Source: JAXHMM01 sp964528445 (GTDB taxonomy: Bacteria; Bacteroidota; Rhodothermia; Balneolales; Balneolaceae). From it: a stretch of DNA of 5,949 bases. Below, one piece after another: positions 1-5,949 of the stretch (positions are counted from its first letter, which is position 1; each line of letters opens with the position of its first letter). The notes beneath the pieces were generated by a model that saw only the letters and a list, made by a program, of their open reading frames with translations, was not told the DNA's origin and searched no databases. Location of the stretch: the NCBI GenBank assembly GCA_964528445.1, contig CAZGSL010000069.1:1-5949 (forward strand). The letters are read 5' to 3'. A program made the translations under genes and the position numbers.

Positions 1-753
1 GAGATGGCCCGGGAAGAGGGCTGGGAGATCATCGGCGTGCTGAACAACGACATGATCGGCAACATCCGCGGCATCGACGGGGTGGTCGACAACCGCACCT
101 TCCGGATCTTCTCCGAGCCCTACTCTTCGCAGGCTTCCGAGCGCGAGCTGCAGCTTAACCGGTTCTACGGGGGAGAGAACGACGGCATCTCCCGCCAGCT
201 CGCCCGCTACATCTACGAGACCACCCGCCTCTACATGCCGGACATGAATCCCCTGATGATCTACCGGCTGGACCGGTTTGGCCGCGGGGGACACCATCGG
301 CCGTTCAACGATGCCGGGTTCGCCGGGGTGCGCATCATGGAGGCGCACGAAAACTACAACTGGCAGCACCAGGACGTCCGTACGGAGGATGGGATCGACT
401 ACGGCGATACCATCGACAAGGTTAATTTCGAGTACGCCCGCGATATGACCGCCGTCAACGCCGTGGCGATGGCCAACCTGGCCTGGGCACCGCCCCAGCC
501 GCAGGATGTGGAGATCGACGGGGCGGTCCAGCCCTCCACCACGCTGAGCTGGGAAAAGCCGGACAGCGACCTGATCGAGGGCTACAAGATCTACTGGCGG
601 CGTACCACCTCGCCGACCTGGGACAACGCTACGTACGTGGGCGACGTGAGCGAGCACACCCTTGAGAACATCGTCATCGACAACTGGCTCTTCGGCGTGG
701 CCGCCGTCGGGGAGGACGGGCACGAGAGCGTGGTGGCCTTTCCCGGAAACTAG
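1..753 (+). CDS. M28-family zinc metallopeptidase with C-terminal fibronectin III-like domain (3' part of gene)
   Basis: The reading frame is open from the window edge, so the true start lies upstream; residues here are counted from the Met codon at 4. The N-terminal part matches the second half of an M28 (aminopeptidase Y / bacterial leucyl aminopeptidase-like) catalytic domain. NNDMIGN (residues 14-20) carries the Asp16 zinc ligand. The RGGHHRPF segment (94-101) corresponds to the conserved (S/G)DHxxF loop. The QHQDV segment holds His122, the likely last zinc ligand, and is followed by the YGDTIDKVNFEYA segment seen in this family. The first His, the bridging Asp and the catalytic Glu pair would lie upstream of the window. 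From about residue 163 a fibronectin III-like beta domain follows (TLSWEKP, then EGYKIYWRR, then FGVAAVGEDGHES). Such architecture is typical of exported peptidases, but the signal peptide is not visible. The stop TAG overlaps the stop of the convergent M90 gene. The family call is firm; the substrate is unknown. Confidence 0.88.
   Translation, partial: EMAREEGWEIIGVLNNDMIGNIRGIDGVVDNRTFRIFSEPYSSQASERELQLNRFYGGENDGISRQLARYIYETTRLYMPDMNPLMIYRLDRFGRGGHHRPFNDAGFAGVRIMEAHENYNWQHQDVRTEDGIDYGDTIDKVNFEYARDMTAVNAVAMANLAWAPPQPQDVEIDGAVQPSTTLSWEKPDSDLIEGYKIYWRRTTSPTWDNATYVGDVSEHTLENIVIDNWLFGVAAVGEDGHESVVAFPGN
750..753. other. Shared convergent stop codons (CTAG)
   Basis: The palindrome CTAG supplies TAG to the plus-strand M28 gene (751-753) and TAG to the minus-strand M90 gene (read from 752 to 750). 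There is no intergenic space and no hairpin with a T-tract on either strand at the junction, so each transcript must run into the other gene or end by a factor-dependent mechanism. Confidence 0.9.
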
Positions 754-1523
754 GAAGGTTTCCCGGGTACAAATCTGGAGGGGTCCAGCCCGTAGAGCCC
801 TTCCAGGTGGCGGTAGAGTTCCGGGTAGGCGCCCCGCAGCCCGTGGGGATTCTCCATGAAGGTTTCGGTGACCACCGCGAAGCATTCGGCCGGGTTGGTC
901 GCCCCGTAGGTGTCCAGCACGTCCCGGGTGCCCCGCCGTGATTTTCTGATCAGCCCCCGGTAGGCGTCGGCCAGCGCGCGCGTCCACTCGTCGTCCGTCT
1001 CGGCCTCTCCCTCAAAGGTTATGCCGGCGGAGAGCCCGTAGCGGAAGTCGAGCTGGTGGGCGAACTCGTGGTAGACCAGGTTTCTTCCCGTGAAGGAGCG
1101 GGCGAGATCCTCTTCGATGTCGTTCCAGGAGAGGACGATGTTGCCGGGATTCCAGGACTCTCCCGAACGGCCCTCCCATCCCTCGGTGACGATCCCGCCC
1201 GCGTCCTCGTAGTGGACGGGCGCCACGTACTCGTCGGGATAGACCAGGATCGACTTCAGGGAGGGGTAGTAGTCGGAGGACTCCTCCAGGATCAACATGC
1301 AGGCGTAGGCGGCGATAATGATTCGCCGCTCCTCCGTCATATCGAGTCCCCCGCACCCCTCGTAGATTTTTTCGTCCAGGAAAACCTGCATCCGGCGGTG
1401 CAGCTTCTCCCTCATCTCATTCGGAAGGTGGCGGTAGAAGGCCGCTCTCCTCCGGAGGATCTCCCCCCAGGCGCGGGGGACGGTCCGGCGTCGGACCCAC
1501 ATGCGGCGCAGGAAACGGAACAT
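750..1523 (-). CDS. mtfA: M90-family zinc-dependent peptidase (MtfA-like)
   Basis: This is a 257-residue cytosolic protein with no signal peptide or membrane segment, close to the roughly 265 residues of E. coli MtfA. The zinc motif HEFAHQLD is at 152-159: His152 and His156 are ligands and Glu153 is the catalytic base. A third ligand is expected in the downstream NPAECFAV segment (Glu213), which is also an MtfA hallmark. The basic N-terminus (FRFLRRMWVRRR, then WGEIL and FYRHLP) and the NIVLSWNDI segment before the active site also fit the family. In enterobacteria MtfA is an aminopeptidase that binds the glucose repressor Mlc and so affects ptsG. No Mlc or PTS gene is visible here, so that role should not be carried over. 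The ATG at 1523 has no Shine-Dalgarno; its leader reads CGACCATTT. The gene begins 77 bp after the S9 peptidase stop and may share its transcript. Its stop overlaps that of the convergent M28 gene. Confidence 0.9.
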   Translation of the reverse strand: MFRFLRRMWVRRRTVPRAWGEILRRRAAFYRHLPNEMREKLHRRMQVFLDEKIYEGCGGLDMTEERRIIIAAYACMLILEESSDYYPSLKSILVYPDEYVAPVHYEDAGGIVTEGWEGRSGESWNPGNIVLSWNDIEEDLARSFTGRNLVYHEFAHQLDFRYGLSAGITFEGEAETDDEWTRALADAYRGLIRKSRRGTRDVLDTYGATNPAECFAVVTETFMENPHGLRGAYPELYRHLEGLYGLDPSRFVPGKPS

Positions 1524-1564
1524 AAATGGTCGGTTTGTGGAATCCAGGCTGGCTCCGGTCCCGG

Positions 1565-1587
1565 CCGTCGGTTACGGAACCCGACGG
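1565..1587 (-). repeat. Short inverted repeat (hairpin) after the S9 peptidase gene
   Basis: CCGTCGG (1565-1571) and CCGACGG (1581-1587) are perfect 7-bp arms around a 9-nt loop, starting 13 bp beyond the S9 stop. No T-tract follows on the minus strand, where the next bases are GC-rich, so this is not a standard intrinsic terminator. It could protect the mRNA 3' end or lower read-through into the mtfA-like gene. It could also be chance in GC-rich DNA. The rest of the 77-bp gap shows no promoter I can recognise. Confidence 0.4.
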
Positions 1588-1600
1588 AGGTCGGGAGGGA

Positions 1601-4351
1601 TCAGCGTCCCCCGCCGTTCTCCTCCTCCACGACTTCGGGGCGCTTGATCCAGGGGAGGCCCTCGCTGATCCAGTCGGGCGCCGGTTCGCCTTTCAGGTAG
1701 TGCTCGTGCCACTCAAAGGCGCGGGTGGCGTAGTCGATCTGGTTCTCCTCACGTGCCAGCCCGTGGTTTTCGCCCTCGTAGACCAGCATCACGTAGGTTT
1801 TCTGCATGCGGCGCAGGGTGTTGTAGAGTTCCACGCCCTGGTTGAAGTCCACCGCCCCGTCTTCGGTCCCGAACTCCACGAGCAGGGGTGTATCCAGGTT
1901 TTCGGCCTGGAAGATGGGCGAGTTCTCGATGTACTTGTCCCAGTCCATCCACCAGGGATCGGGGAAGCGGCCCTGGCTCACCTCGAAGATCTGGGCGTCG
2001 GGCGTGCCCGAATTCCAGTAGATGGAGTTGTACATGCTCACCATGTTGGTGAGTGGCGCCCCGGCCACGGCCGAGTTAAACAGGTCGGTCTGGGTGACGA
2101 TGAAGCTGGTCTGGTAGGCGCCCCAGGAGTGGCCCGTCAGGCCGATCTGATCCTCGTTGATCATGCCGGTTTCGATCACGTTCTCCACGGCGGGCACCAC
2201 GCTCTCCACGGCAGAGACGCCCGGATCGCGCAGCTCGTAGTTGATGTCCGGCTCGAAGACGAAGTAGCCTTCGGAGCTGTAGCGGCGTGTGTTGTAGGCG
2301 CTGCTGCGCGAGGGGATGCTGTAGCTGTGCATGTTCTGGGAACGCCGCTCGTAGATGTAGGTGATCATCGGGTACTGCTCTCCCGGCTGGTAGTCGGCGG
2401 GATAGAGCAGGCGTCCCTGCAGCGTGTCGCCCCGCGCGTTCACGAAGGTGATCAGCTCGTCGTCCGCCCAGTGGTAGTTCTCCTGGAACGGGTTGGTGTT
2501 GGTGAGGGGGGTGGCCTCCCCGAAATCGCCGCCGGTGGCAAAGAAGTCCGGCGAATCGTCGGCCGCCTCTTTCATGTAGACGAAGCGGTCGGCGTCCTCG
2601 GCCCGGTCCAGGCGGCTGATCTGCATCGGCTCGTAGATAAGACGCTCGACGTCGCCGCCGTCCAGGCGCGCGTACCCGTGGTTCTTGGTAAAGCGCCCGT
2701 AGATGGAGAAGTAGATCGTCTCGTCGTCCGTCAGGTAGTCGTCCTCGTAGTCCAGGCGCTCCTGCCGGTACTCGATCCGGCTGGCCGAACCGTCGGTGAG
2801 CCGCTCGGCGTCCTCTCCGTCGGGGGAGATGCGCCAGACGTCGTATTCGTCGTAGAGCAGCAGCCACTCGTCGTCTTCGGCCCACTGCCCGCTGCCGAAG
2901 GGAGGGAGCTGCTCGGCCCCGTAGACGGCGCGGTAGTTTTCAAAGCGGGCGTCGAGTCCCCCGGTAATGTTCGCGGTTTCACCGGATTCCAGATCGTAGG
3001 TGTGCCATTCGTTGTCGCGGAACCAGTAGAGATAGTTGCCGCCGGGACTGGACTGCACGGACTCCCGCTGTTCGAAGAGCAGCTCGCGCTCGCCGGTGGA
3101 GATGTCGATCAGGTAGATGTCGTTCCAGGTCTCCTCGAAATGAGGCTCGTAGGGCGTAGGGTCCGTTCCCACCGCGTGGCGGTCGTCGCCGGTCAGGCTG
3201 ACATCCTCCACGGTGCTGTCGGCCAGCTGCACGAACTGCTCCTCCTCCAGGTGCCAGGCCGAAAGGAAATTGGAGCGGAGCTCGGAGTTGGCCATCAGCT
3301 CCTGCCGCGGCATGATGGGCTGGTCCTGCCAGTGCCACACCTGCACGTTGGAGGGGTCCAGGTCCTCGTCAAGGTCTTCCGTCCCGGCGGTGTCGGCCGC
3401 CGCGGTGTCTTTCTCGGCGGGCTCCCACGGCTTGATGCCGAAGAATACCGTTTCGTTGTGTTCCGCCCAGTCGAGCGAACGATAGTCCACAATCCGGAAA
3501 TCGCCGGGGAAATCCCCGTCCTCCCGGTGGTCGTATACCCGTCGTTCGGGGGAGCCGGAGGTTACCTCGCGGTAGGTGTAGATCAGGTGGGTGGGATCTT
3601 TGTAGCCGGGATCGCTCATCTCCTTCAGGAAGGCCAGGTGGTCGGCCTCCTCGCCCCAGGTGAGGTGCTTGAAGGCGGTGGTATCGCTCTCCAGCACCCG
3701 GGTGCTGTTGTTTTCAAGATTCACCAGGTGCACCCCGTTGCCCAGGTCGTCCGAGGCGGAGATGGTCATGGCCAGGTGCGTGCCCTCCTCGTTAAAGGCG
3801 TAGTCGGAGACGTTGCCGAAAAGCATATTGGTGCCGGCGTCCAGCTCTCGGACCACGATGTCGGTCCCCTCGCTGGAGCCCTCGGGCGGGTATTTCTGCA
3901 TGACCAGGTGGGAGCCGGAATCGTTGAAGGTGTAGGAGGAGATGGACGGGAAGGTGTCGACCTCCGCGGTTTCCAGGTTCATCAGACCCAGTTTGAGGCG
4001 CACCTGTTCGTCCTGTTCCTCCATGCGCTCCTCCTGCTCCTCGGAAACGCCGATGCGGAAGGCAAACCAGCGGCTGTCGTCCGAAAAGGAGGCGTCGGTC
4101 CCGTGCATGAAGGTATGCTCGCCCGTGCTGTCGGAGCCCACCTCCTTGAGCGTCAGCCAGCCGTCCTCGTCCACCGGTTCGATGGTGTAGGAGAACCAGG
4201 CGCCGTCAGGCGAGATGCTGCTGGCGAAGATCTGCTGCCACTGGGCGTAGTCCTCGGGCTGGAGTTTCTGTTTCTGATCCTGGGCCGTAAGCGTTCCGGC
4301 CGTGAGAATGAGTGCCAGGCAGAGCAGCCCGGCGCGTTTTATCGATCCCAT
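1601..4351 (-). CDS. Secreted S9-family (prolyl oligopeptidase/DPP-like) serine peptidase
   Basis: From the start chosen here the protein has 916 residues. It opens with a signal peptide: a short basic part (MGSIKRA), a hydrophobic core (GLLCLALILTAGTL) and a probable cut after LTA near residue 23. Residues about 30-630 look like the S9 beta-propeller, with repeated PDGAWF, DDSRWFAF, EEGTHLAM and SPGGNYLYWF strands. The alpha/beta-hydrolase domain follows from about 640 to the end. Its triad is visible: Ser742 in GHSWG, Asp831 in GTEDGAVDF, and His863 in GENHGL. The spacing and contexts resemble DPP-IV-type enzymes. S9 enzymes cleave peptides, often after proline; the specificity here is unknown. 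An acidic low-complexity stretch (about 314-337, with DTAAADTAGTEDLDEDLD) interrupts the propeller, and the whole protein is rich in Asp and Glu. An in-frame ATG 13 codons upstream (4390) would give 929 residues. I prefer 4351 because its leader is A-rich with AAAGGA and it gives a compact signal peptide. The family call is near certain; the start is less so. Confidence 0.93.
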   Translation of the reverse strand: MGSIKRAGLLCLALILTAGTLTAQDQKQKLQPEDYAQWQQIFASSISPDGAWFSYTIEPVDEDGWLTLKEVGSDSTGEHTFMHGTDASFSDDSRWFAFRIGVSEEQEERMEEQDEQVRLKLGLMNLETAEVDTFPSISSYTFNDSGSHLVMQKYPPEGSSEGTDIVVRELDAGTNMLFGNVSDYAFNEEGTHLAMTISASDDLGNGVHLVNLENNSTRVLESDTTAFKHLTWGEEADHLAFLKEMSDPGYKDPTHLIYTYREVTSGSPERRVYDHREDGDFPGDFRIVDYRSLDWAEHNETVFFGIKPWEPAEKDTAAADTAGTEDLDEDLDPSNVQVWHWQDQPIMPRQELMANSELRSNFLSAWHLEEEQFVQLADSTVEDVSLTGDDRHAVGTDPTPYEPHFEETWNDIYLIDISTGERELLFEQRESVQSSPGGNYLYWFRDNEWHTYDLESGETANITGGLDARFENYRAVYGAEQLPPFGSGQWAEDDEWLLLYDEYDVWRISPDGEDAERLTDGSASRIEYRQERLDYEDDYLTDDETIYFSIYGRFTKNHGYARLDGGDVERLIYEPMQISRLDRAEDADRFVYMKEAADDSPDFFATGGDFGEATPLTNTNPFQENYHWADDELITFVNARGDTLQGRLLYPADYQPGEQYPMITYIYERRSQNMHSYSIPSRSSAYNTRRYSSEGYFVFEPDINYELRDPGVSAVESVVPAVENVIETGMINEDQIGLTGHSWGAYQTSFIVTQTDLFNSAVAGAPLTNMVSMYNSIYWNSGTPDAQIFEVSQGRFPDPWWMDWDKYIENSPIFQAENLDTPLLVEFGTEDGAVDFNQGVELYNTLRRMQKTYVMLVYEGENHGLAREENQIDYATRAFEWHEHYLKGEPAPDWISEGLPWIKRPEVVEEENGGGR

Positions 4352-4372
4352 ATTCCTTTGATTTTGTTGGTG
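4352..4372 (-). promoter_or_regulatory. A-rich translation initiation region favouring the 4351 start
   Basis: On the minus strand the bases before the ATG at 4351 read CAACAAAATCAAAGGAAT. They are A-rich, with A at -3, and contain AAAGGA (4354-4359) only 2 nt from the ATG. That spacing is short for a Shine-Dalgarno. A-rich leaders are, however, a known feature of Bacteroidota initiation sites. The alternative ATG at 4390 is preceded by TTTGGTACTGT, with no purine-rich element and T at -3. Confidence 0.4.
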
Positions 4373-4397
4373 TTGCTTCCGGTTAGCCATACAGTAC

Positions 4398-4426
4398 CAA
4401 ATTTCGGGGAGTTATTAAAATGCAAA
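4398..4426 (-). promoter_or_regulatory. Possible Bacteroidota-type promoter for the S9 peptidase gene
   Basis: Read on the minus strand, TTTG (4426-4423) is followed after 17 bp by GAAATTTG (4405-4398). These resemble the Bacteroidota -33 TTTG and -7 TAnnTTTG elements, with one mismatch in the -7 box. Transcription would start near 4391-4395. That would leave the ATG at 4390 almost leaderless and give the ATG at 4351 a leader of roughly 40 nt. The element sits just past the ftsZ terminator T-tract, a sensible place for a new promoter. The match is to short, degenerate motifs in an AT-rich patch. Confidence 0.35.
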
Positions 4427-4444
4427 AAAGGGCGGTGGGCACAT

Positions 4445-4477
4445 AAAAAAAGGAGCCCCGGTCAAAGAGCTCCTTTT
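4445..4477 (-). terminator. Intrinsic terminator of ftsZ
   Basis: On the minus strand the arms AAAAGGAGC (4477-4469) and GCTCCTTTT (4456-4448) form a perfect 9-bp stem around a 12-nt loop. The T-run is seven bases long in total (4451-4445), counting the last four paired positions. This is the classical layout of a factor-independent terminator. It lies about 140 bp beyond the ftsZ stop, and no gene lies between, so ftsZ is the likely client. The A-run on the other side gives partial symmetry, but there is no plus-strand gene to terminate here. Confidence 0.8.
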
Positions 4478-4494
4478 CGATCTAGCAATCAAAT

Positions 4495-4529
4495 CCGTCC
4501 CGTCCCAACTGCTGTCGGGACGGGAACGG
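4495..4529 (-). other. Very stable hairpin in the ftsZ 3' region
   Basis: On the minus strand CCCGTCCCGAC and GTTGGGACGGG pair over 11 bp (one G-T wobble) around an AGCA tetraloop. CCGT and ACGG extend the stem by four pairs past a single bulged T. It lies about 90 bp after the ftsZ stop and 17 bp before the T-tailed terminator hairpin. What follows is ATTTGATTGC, only weakly T-rich, so it may be a partial terminator, an mRNA-end stabiliser, or one copy of a dispersed palindrome. The remaining 4530-4618 stretch up to the ftsZ stop is GC-rich and holds no gene that I can see. Confidence 0.65.
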
Positions 4530-4618
4530 CAAACAGCAATCCAAAAAATGCGGCGGCGGGTCCGGCCGCGAAGGGCCGCTCGGGCCCTGGCGTCCGTTCA
4601 CCGCGTGCGCAAGCCGCC

Positions 4619-5947
4619 TCAGTCCATGATCTTCCGCAGGAAGGCAGGCTGGTCGGAATCGCTCTTGTCAATCCGCTCGCGGCGGTTGTTGAGCAATTCT
4701 CCGCCCTTTTTCTGCTCTTGTTCCTCCCCGCCCGACTCCTCTTCGTCCTTGTTCATCGACCGGATGTTCTTGAGTCCCCTGCGGTGTATGGCGGGAGAAT
4801 CGAGGTTCTTCAGGTTTTTCTCGCCCTTGTAAAAGGGCTCGCCGGTGCTTGAGTAGCGGGTCTGCCCGGTCACCTCGCTGGCCTTGGGCATGTCCAGTTT
4901 GGAGGAGTCGCTCTTTTTGGAGGAGGATCCGGAGGCGGAGTTGGGGGCCACGCGCGCCTCCTTGCGGTCGTCCGCCAGGTCGAAGCCGGTGGCGATCACC
5001 GTGACGCGCAGCTCCTCCTGGAAGCTTTCGTCGAGCACGGTACCCAGGATGATCTCGGCGTCCTCGCCGGCCTCCTGCTGGATGATGCTGGTGGCCGTGG
5101 TGGTTTCCCGCATCCCCAGGTCCTCGCCCGAGCTGATGTTTACCAGCACGTTGCGGGCGCCGCGGATGCTGACGCCGTCGAGCAGCGGGGAGTTGATCGC
5201 CTCGCGGGCCGCGATTTCGGCGCGGTCCTCCCCGGTGGCGGTGGCGGAGCCCATGATGGCCGCGCCCCCGTCGAGCATGGTGGTGCGCACGTCGGCGAAG
5301 TCCAGGTTGATGAGCCCCGGCATCAGGATGAGGTCGGAGATGCCCCGGGTGGCGTTGTAGAGCACCTGGTTGGCCTTGTCGAACGCCTCCATCAGCGTGG
5401 TGCCCTCCTCGGCGATGTCGAGCAGCCGTTCGTTGGGGATCACGATGACAGTGTCGGAGTTCTTCTTGAGCTCCGTGATGCCGTCGAGGGCGTACTTCAT
5501 GCGTTTGGGTCCCTCGCAGCTGAAGGGGGTGGTCACGATGCCCACCGTGAGGATGCCCTTCCGCTTGGCGATGCCGGCCACCACGGGCGCGCCCCCGGTG
5601 CCGGTGCCGCCTCCCATGCCGGCGGTCACGAAAACCATGTCGGCGCCCTCGATCGATTCCTCGATCTCATGGCGGTTCTCCTCCACCGCCTCGCGGCCGA
5701 TTTCGGGCCGCGCGCCGGCGCCGAGACCGTTGGTGAGGTTGGCGCCCACCTGGATGGTGAGGTCCGCATTGGAATTCTTGAGGGCCTGCGCGTCGGTGTT
5801 GAGCGCGATGTACTCCACGCTGGTAAGCCCCTTGTTGATCATGTTGTTTACAGCGTTGCCACCGCCGCCACCGACACCCACGACTTTAATCTGCGCGGTG
5901 TCCTGACCTTCGATGTCAAAACTGAAACGAGAGTTGAGGTTAGACAT
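4619..5947 (-). CDS. ftsZ: Cell division GTPase FtsZ
   Basis: FtsZ is the bacterial tubulin homologue that polymerises with GTP into the midcell Z-ring and recruits the division machinery. The 442-residue product has the GTP-binding start IKVVGVGGGGGNAVNNM (20-36), the tubulin signature GGGTGTGGAP (112-121), and the T7 loop NLDFADV (214-220), whose Asp residues complete the GTPase site of the next subunit. The C-terminal tubulin-like domain ends near GFDL (321-324). A charged linker of roughly 107 residues follows, longer than in E. coli FtsZ (383 residues in total), and ends in the C-terminal peptide DQPAFLRKIMD (432-442), the usual tail for binding FtsA-like membrane anchors. A second, similar motif (LDSPAIHRR, 382-390) lies within the linker. 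Only two bases precede the ATG, so the leader and any upstream division genes are unseen. The roughly 20 residues before the GTPase core are normal for the family. The gene ends before two hairpins, one a likely terminator. Confidence 0.98.
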   Translation of the reverse strand: MSNLNSRFSFDIEGQDTAQIKVVGVGGGGGNAVNNMINKGLTSVEYIALNTDAQALKNSNADLTIQVGANLTNGLGAGARPEIGREAVEENRHEIEESIEGADMVFVTAGMGGGTGTGGAPVVAGIAKRKGILTVGIVTTPFSCEGPKRMKYALDGITELKKNSDTVIVIPNERLLDIAEEGTTLMEAFDKANQVLYNATRGISDLILMPGLINLDFADVRTTMLDGGAAIMGSATATGEDRAEIAAREAINSPLLDGVSIRGARNVLVNISSGEDLGMRETTTATSIIQQEAGEDAEIILGTVLDESFQEELRVTVIATGFDLADDRKEARVAPNSASGSSSKKSDSSKLDMPKASEVTGQTRYSSTGEPFYKGEKNLKNLDSPAIHRRGLKNIRSMNKDEEESGGEEQEQKKGGELLNNRRERIDKSDSDQPAFLRKIMD

Positions 5948-5949
5948 AA

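Noticed and set aside
1056..1700. Plus-strand open frame antisense to the mtfA-like gene
   Set aside because: There is no recognisable motif and it overlaps the HEFAH active-site coding region; this is the expected antisense openness at high GC.
2076..2885. Minus-strand Arg-rich open frame in another frame of the S9 gene
   Set aside because: Its Arg/Pro/His-rich composition is typical of an out-of-frame reading of GC-rich DNA, and the S9 frame continues through it without a break.
4411..4422. A sigma70-like -10 box (TTTTAATAAC on the minus strand)
   Set aside because: No convincing -35 element lies at the proper distance; the AT-rich patch fits better as the spacer of the TTTG/nAnnTTTG-type element.
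4563..4587. Small GC-rich inverted repeats (CGGCC/GGCCG and nearby GGGCC runs) between ftsZ and its hairpins
   Set aside because: Arms of 4-5 bp are expected by chance in such GC-rich sequence, and there is no T-tract.
1526..4852. A plus-strand open frame of about 1100 codons antisense to the S9 gene, the intergenic gap and the ftsZ 3' end
   Set aside because: Its product is a low-complexity Val/Gly/Leu/His-rich sequence with no recognisable domain, and it mirrors the codon bias of the two real genes. It crosses terminator and promoter elements, and both genes beneath it have unmistakable catalytic motifs. It is a GC-driven shadow.
4884..5906. Plus-strand open frames (4884-5360 and 5370-5906) antisense to ftsZ
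   Set aside because: They are Ser/Pro/Arg-rich with no domain, and lie fully inside the strongly conserved FtsZ coding region.

Overview
The window holds four genes. It starts inside a plus-strand metallopeptidase gene and ends two bases beyond the start codon of a minus-strand ftsZ. From left to right: the 3' part of an M28-family zinc peptidase with a C-terminal fibronectin-III-like domain (+, 1-753); a cytosolic M90/MtfA-family zinc peptidase (-, 750-1523); a large secreted S9-family serine peptidase (-, 1601-4351); and the cell-division GTPase FtsZ (-, 4619-5947). The three minus-strand genes read leftwards in the order ftsZ, S9 peptidase, mtfA-like. They meet the M28 gene tail to tail at a single CTAG tetranucleotide that supplies both stop codons.

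The host looks like a GC-rich member of the Bacteroidota/Rhodothermota/Balneolota group, possibly a halophile. The reasons are the FtsZ type (long charged linker, end motif DQPAFLRKIMD), start regions without a classical Shine-Dalgarno but with A-rich leaders, a possible TTTG...nAnnTTTG promoter, the pairing of secreted M28 and S9 peptidases, and a very acidic exported S9 protein. This placement is an inference from style and motifs, not from a database match.

The 267-bp gap between ftsZ and the S9 gene is the main non-coding region. In transcription order it contains a GC-rich stretch, a very stable tetraloop hairpin (4495-4529), a hairpin with a seven-T tract that fits an intrinsic terminator of ftsZ (4445-4477), a possible Bacteroidota-type promoter (4398-4426), and an A-rich leader before the preferred S9 start at 4351. 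FtsZ therefore appears transcriptionally closed off from the peptidase gene. The 77-bp gap between the S9 and mtfA-like genes has one short hairpin and no recognisable promoter, so those two may be co-transcribed.

There is no mobile element, RNA gene, CRISPR array or clear novel system. The points most worth a second look are a second C-terminal-peptide-like motif inside the FtsZ linker, the strong hairpin behind ftsZ, and the shared-stop convergent junction. Long open frames antisense to ftsZ and the S9 gene are explained by GC-rich codon use.
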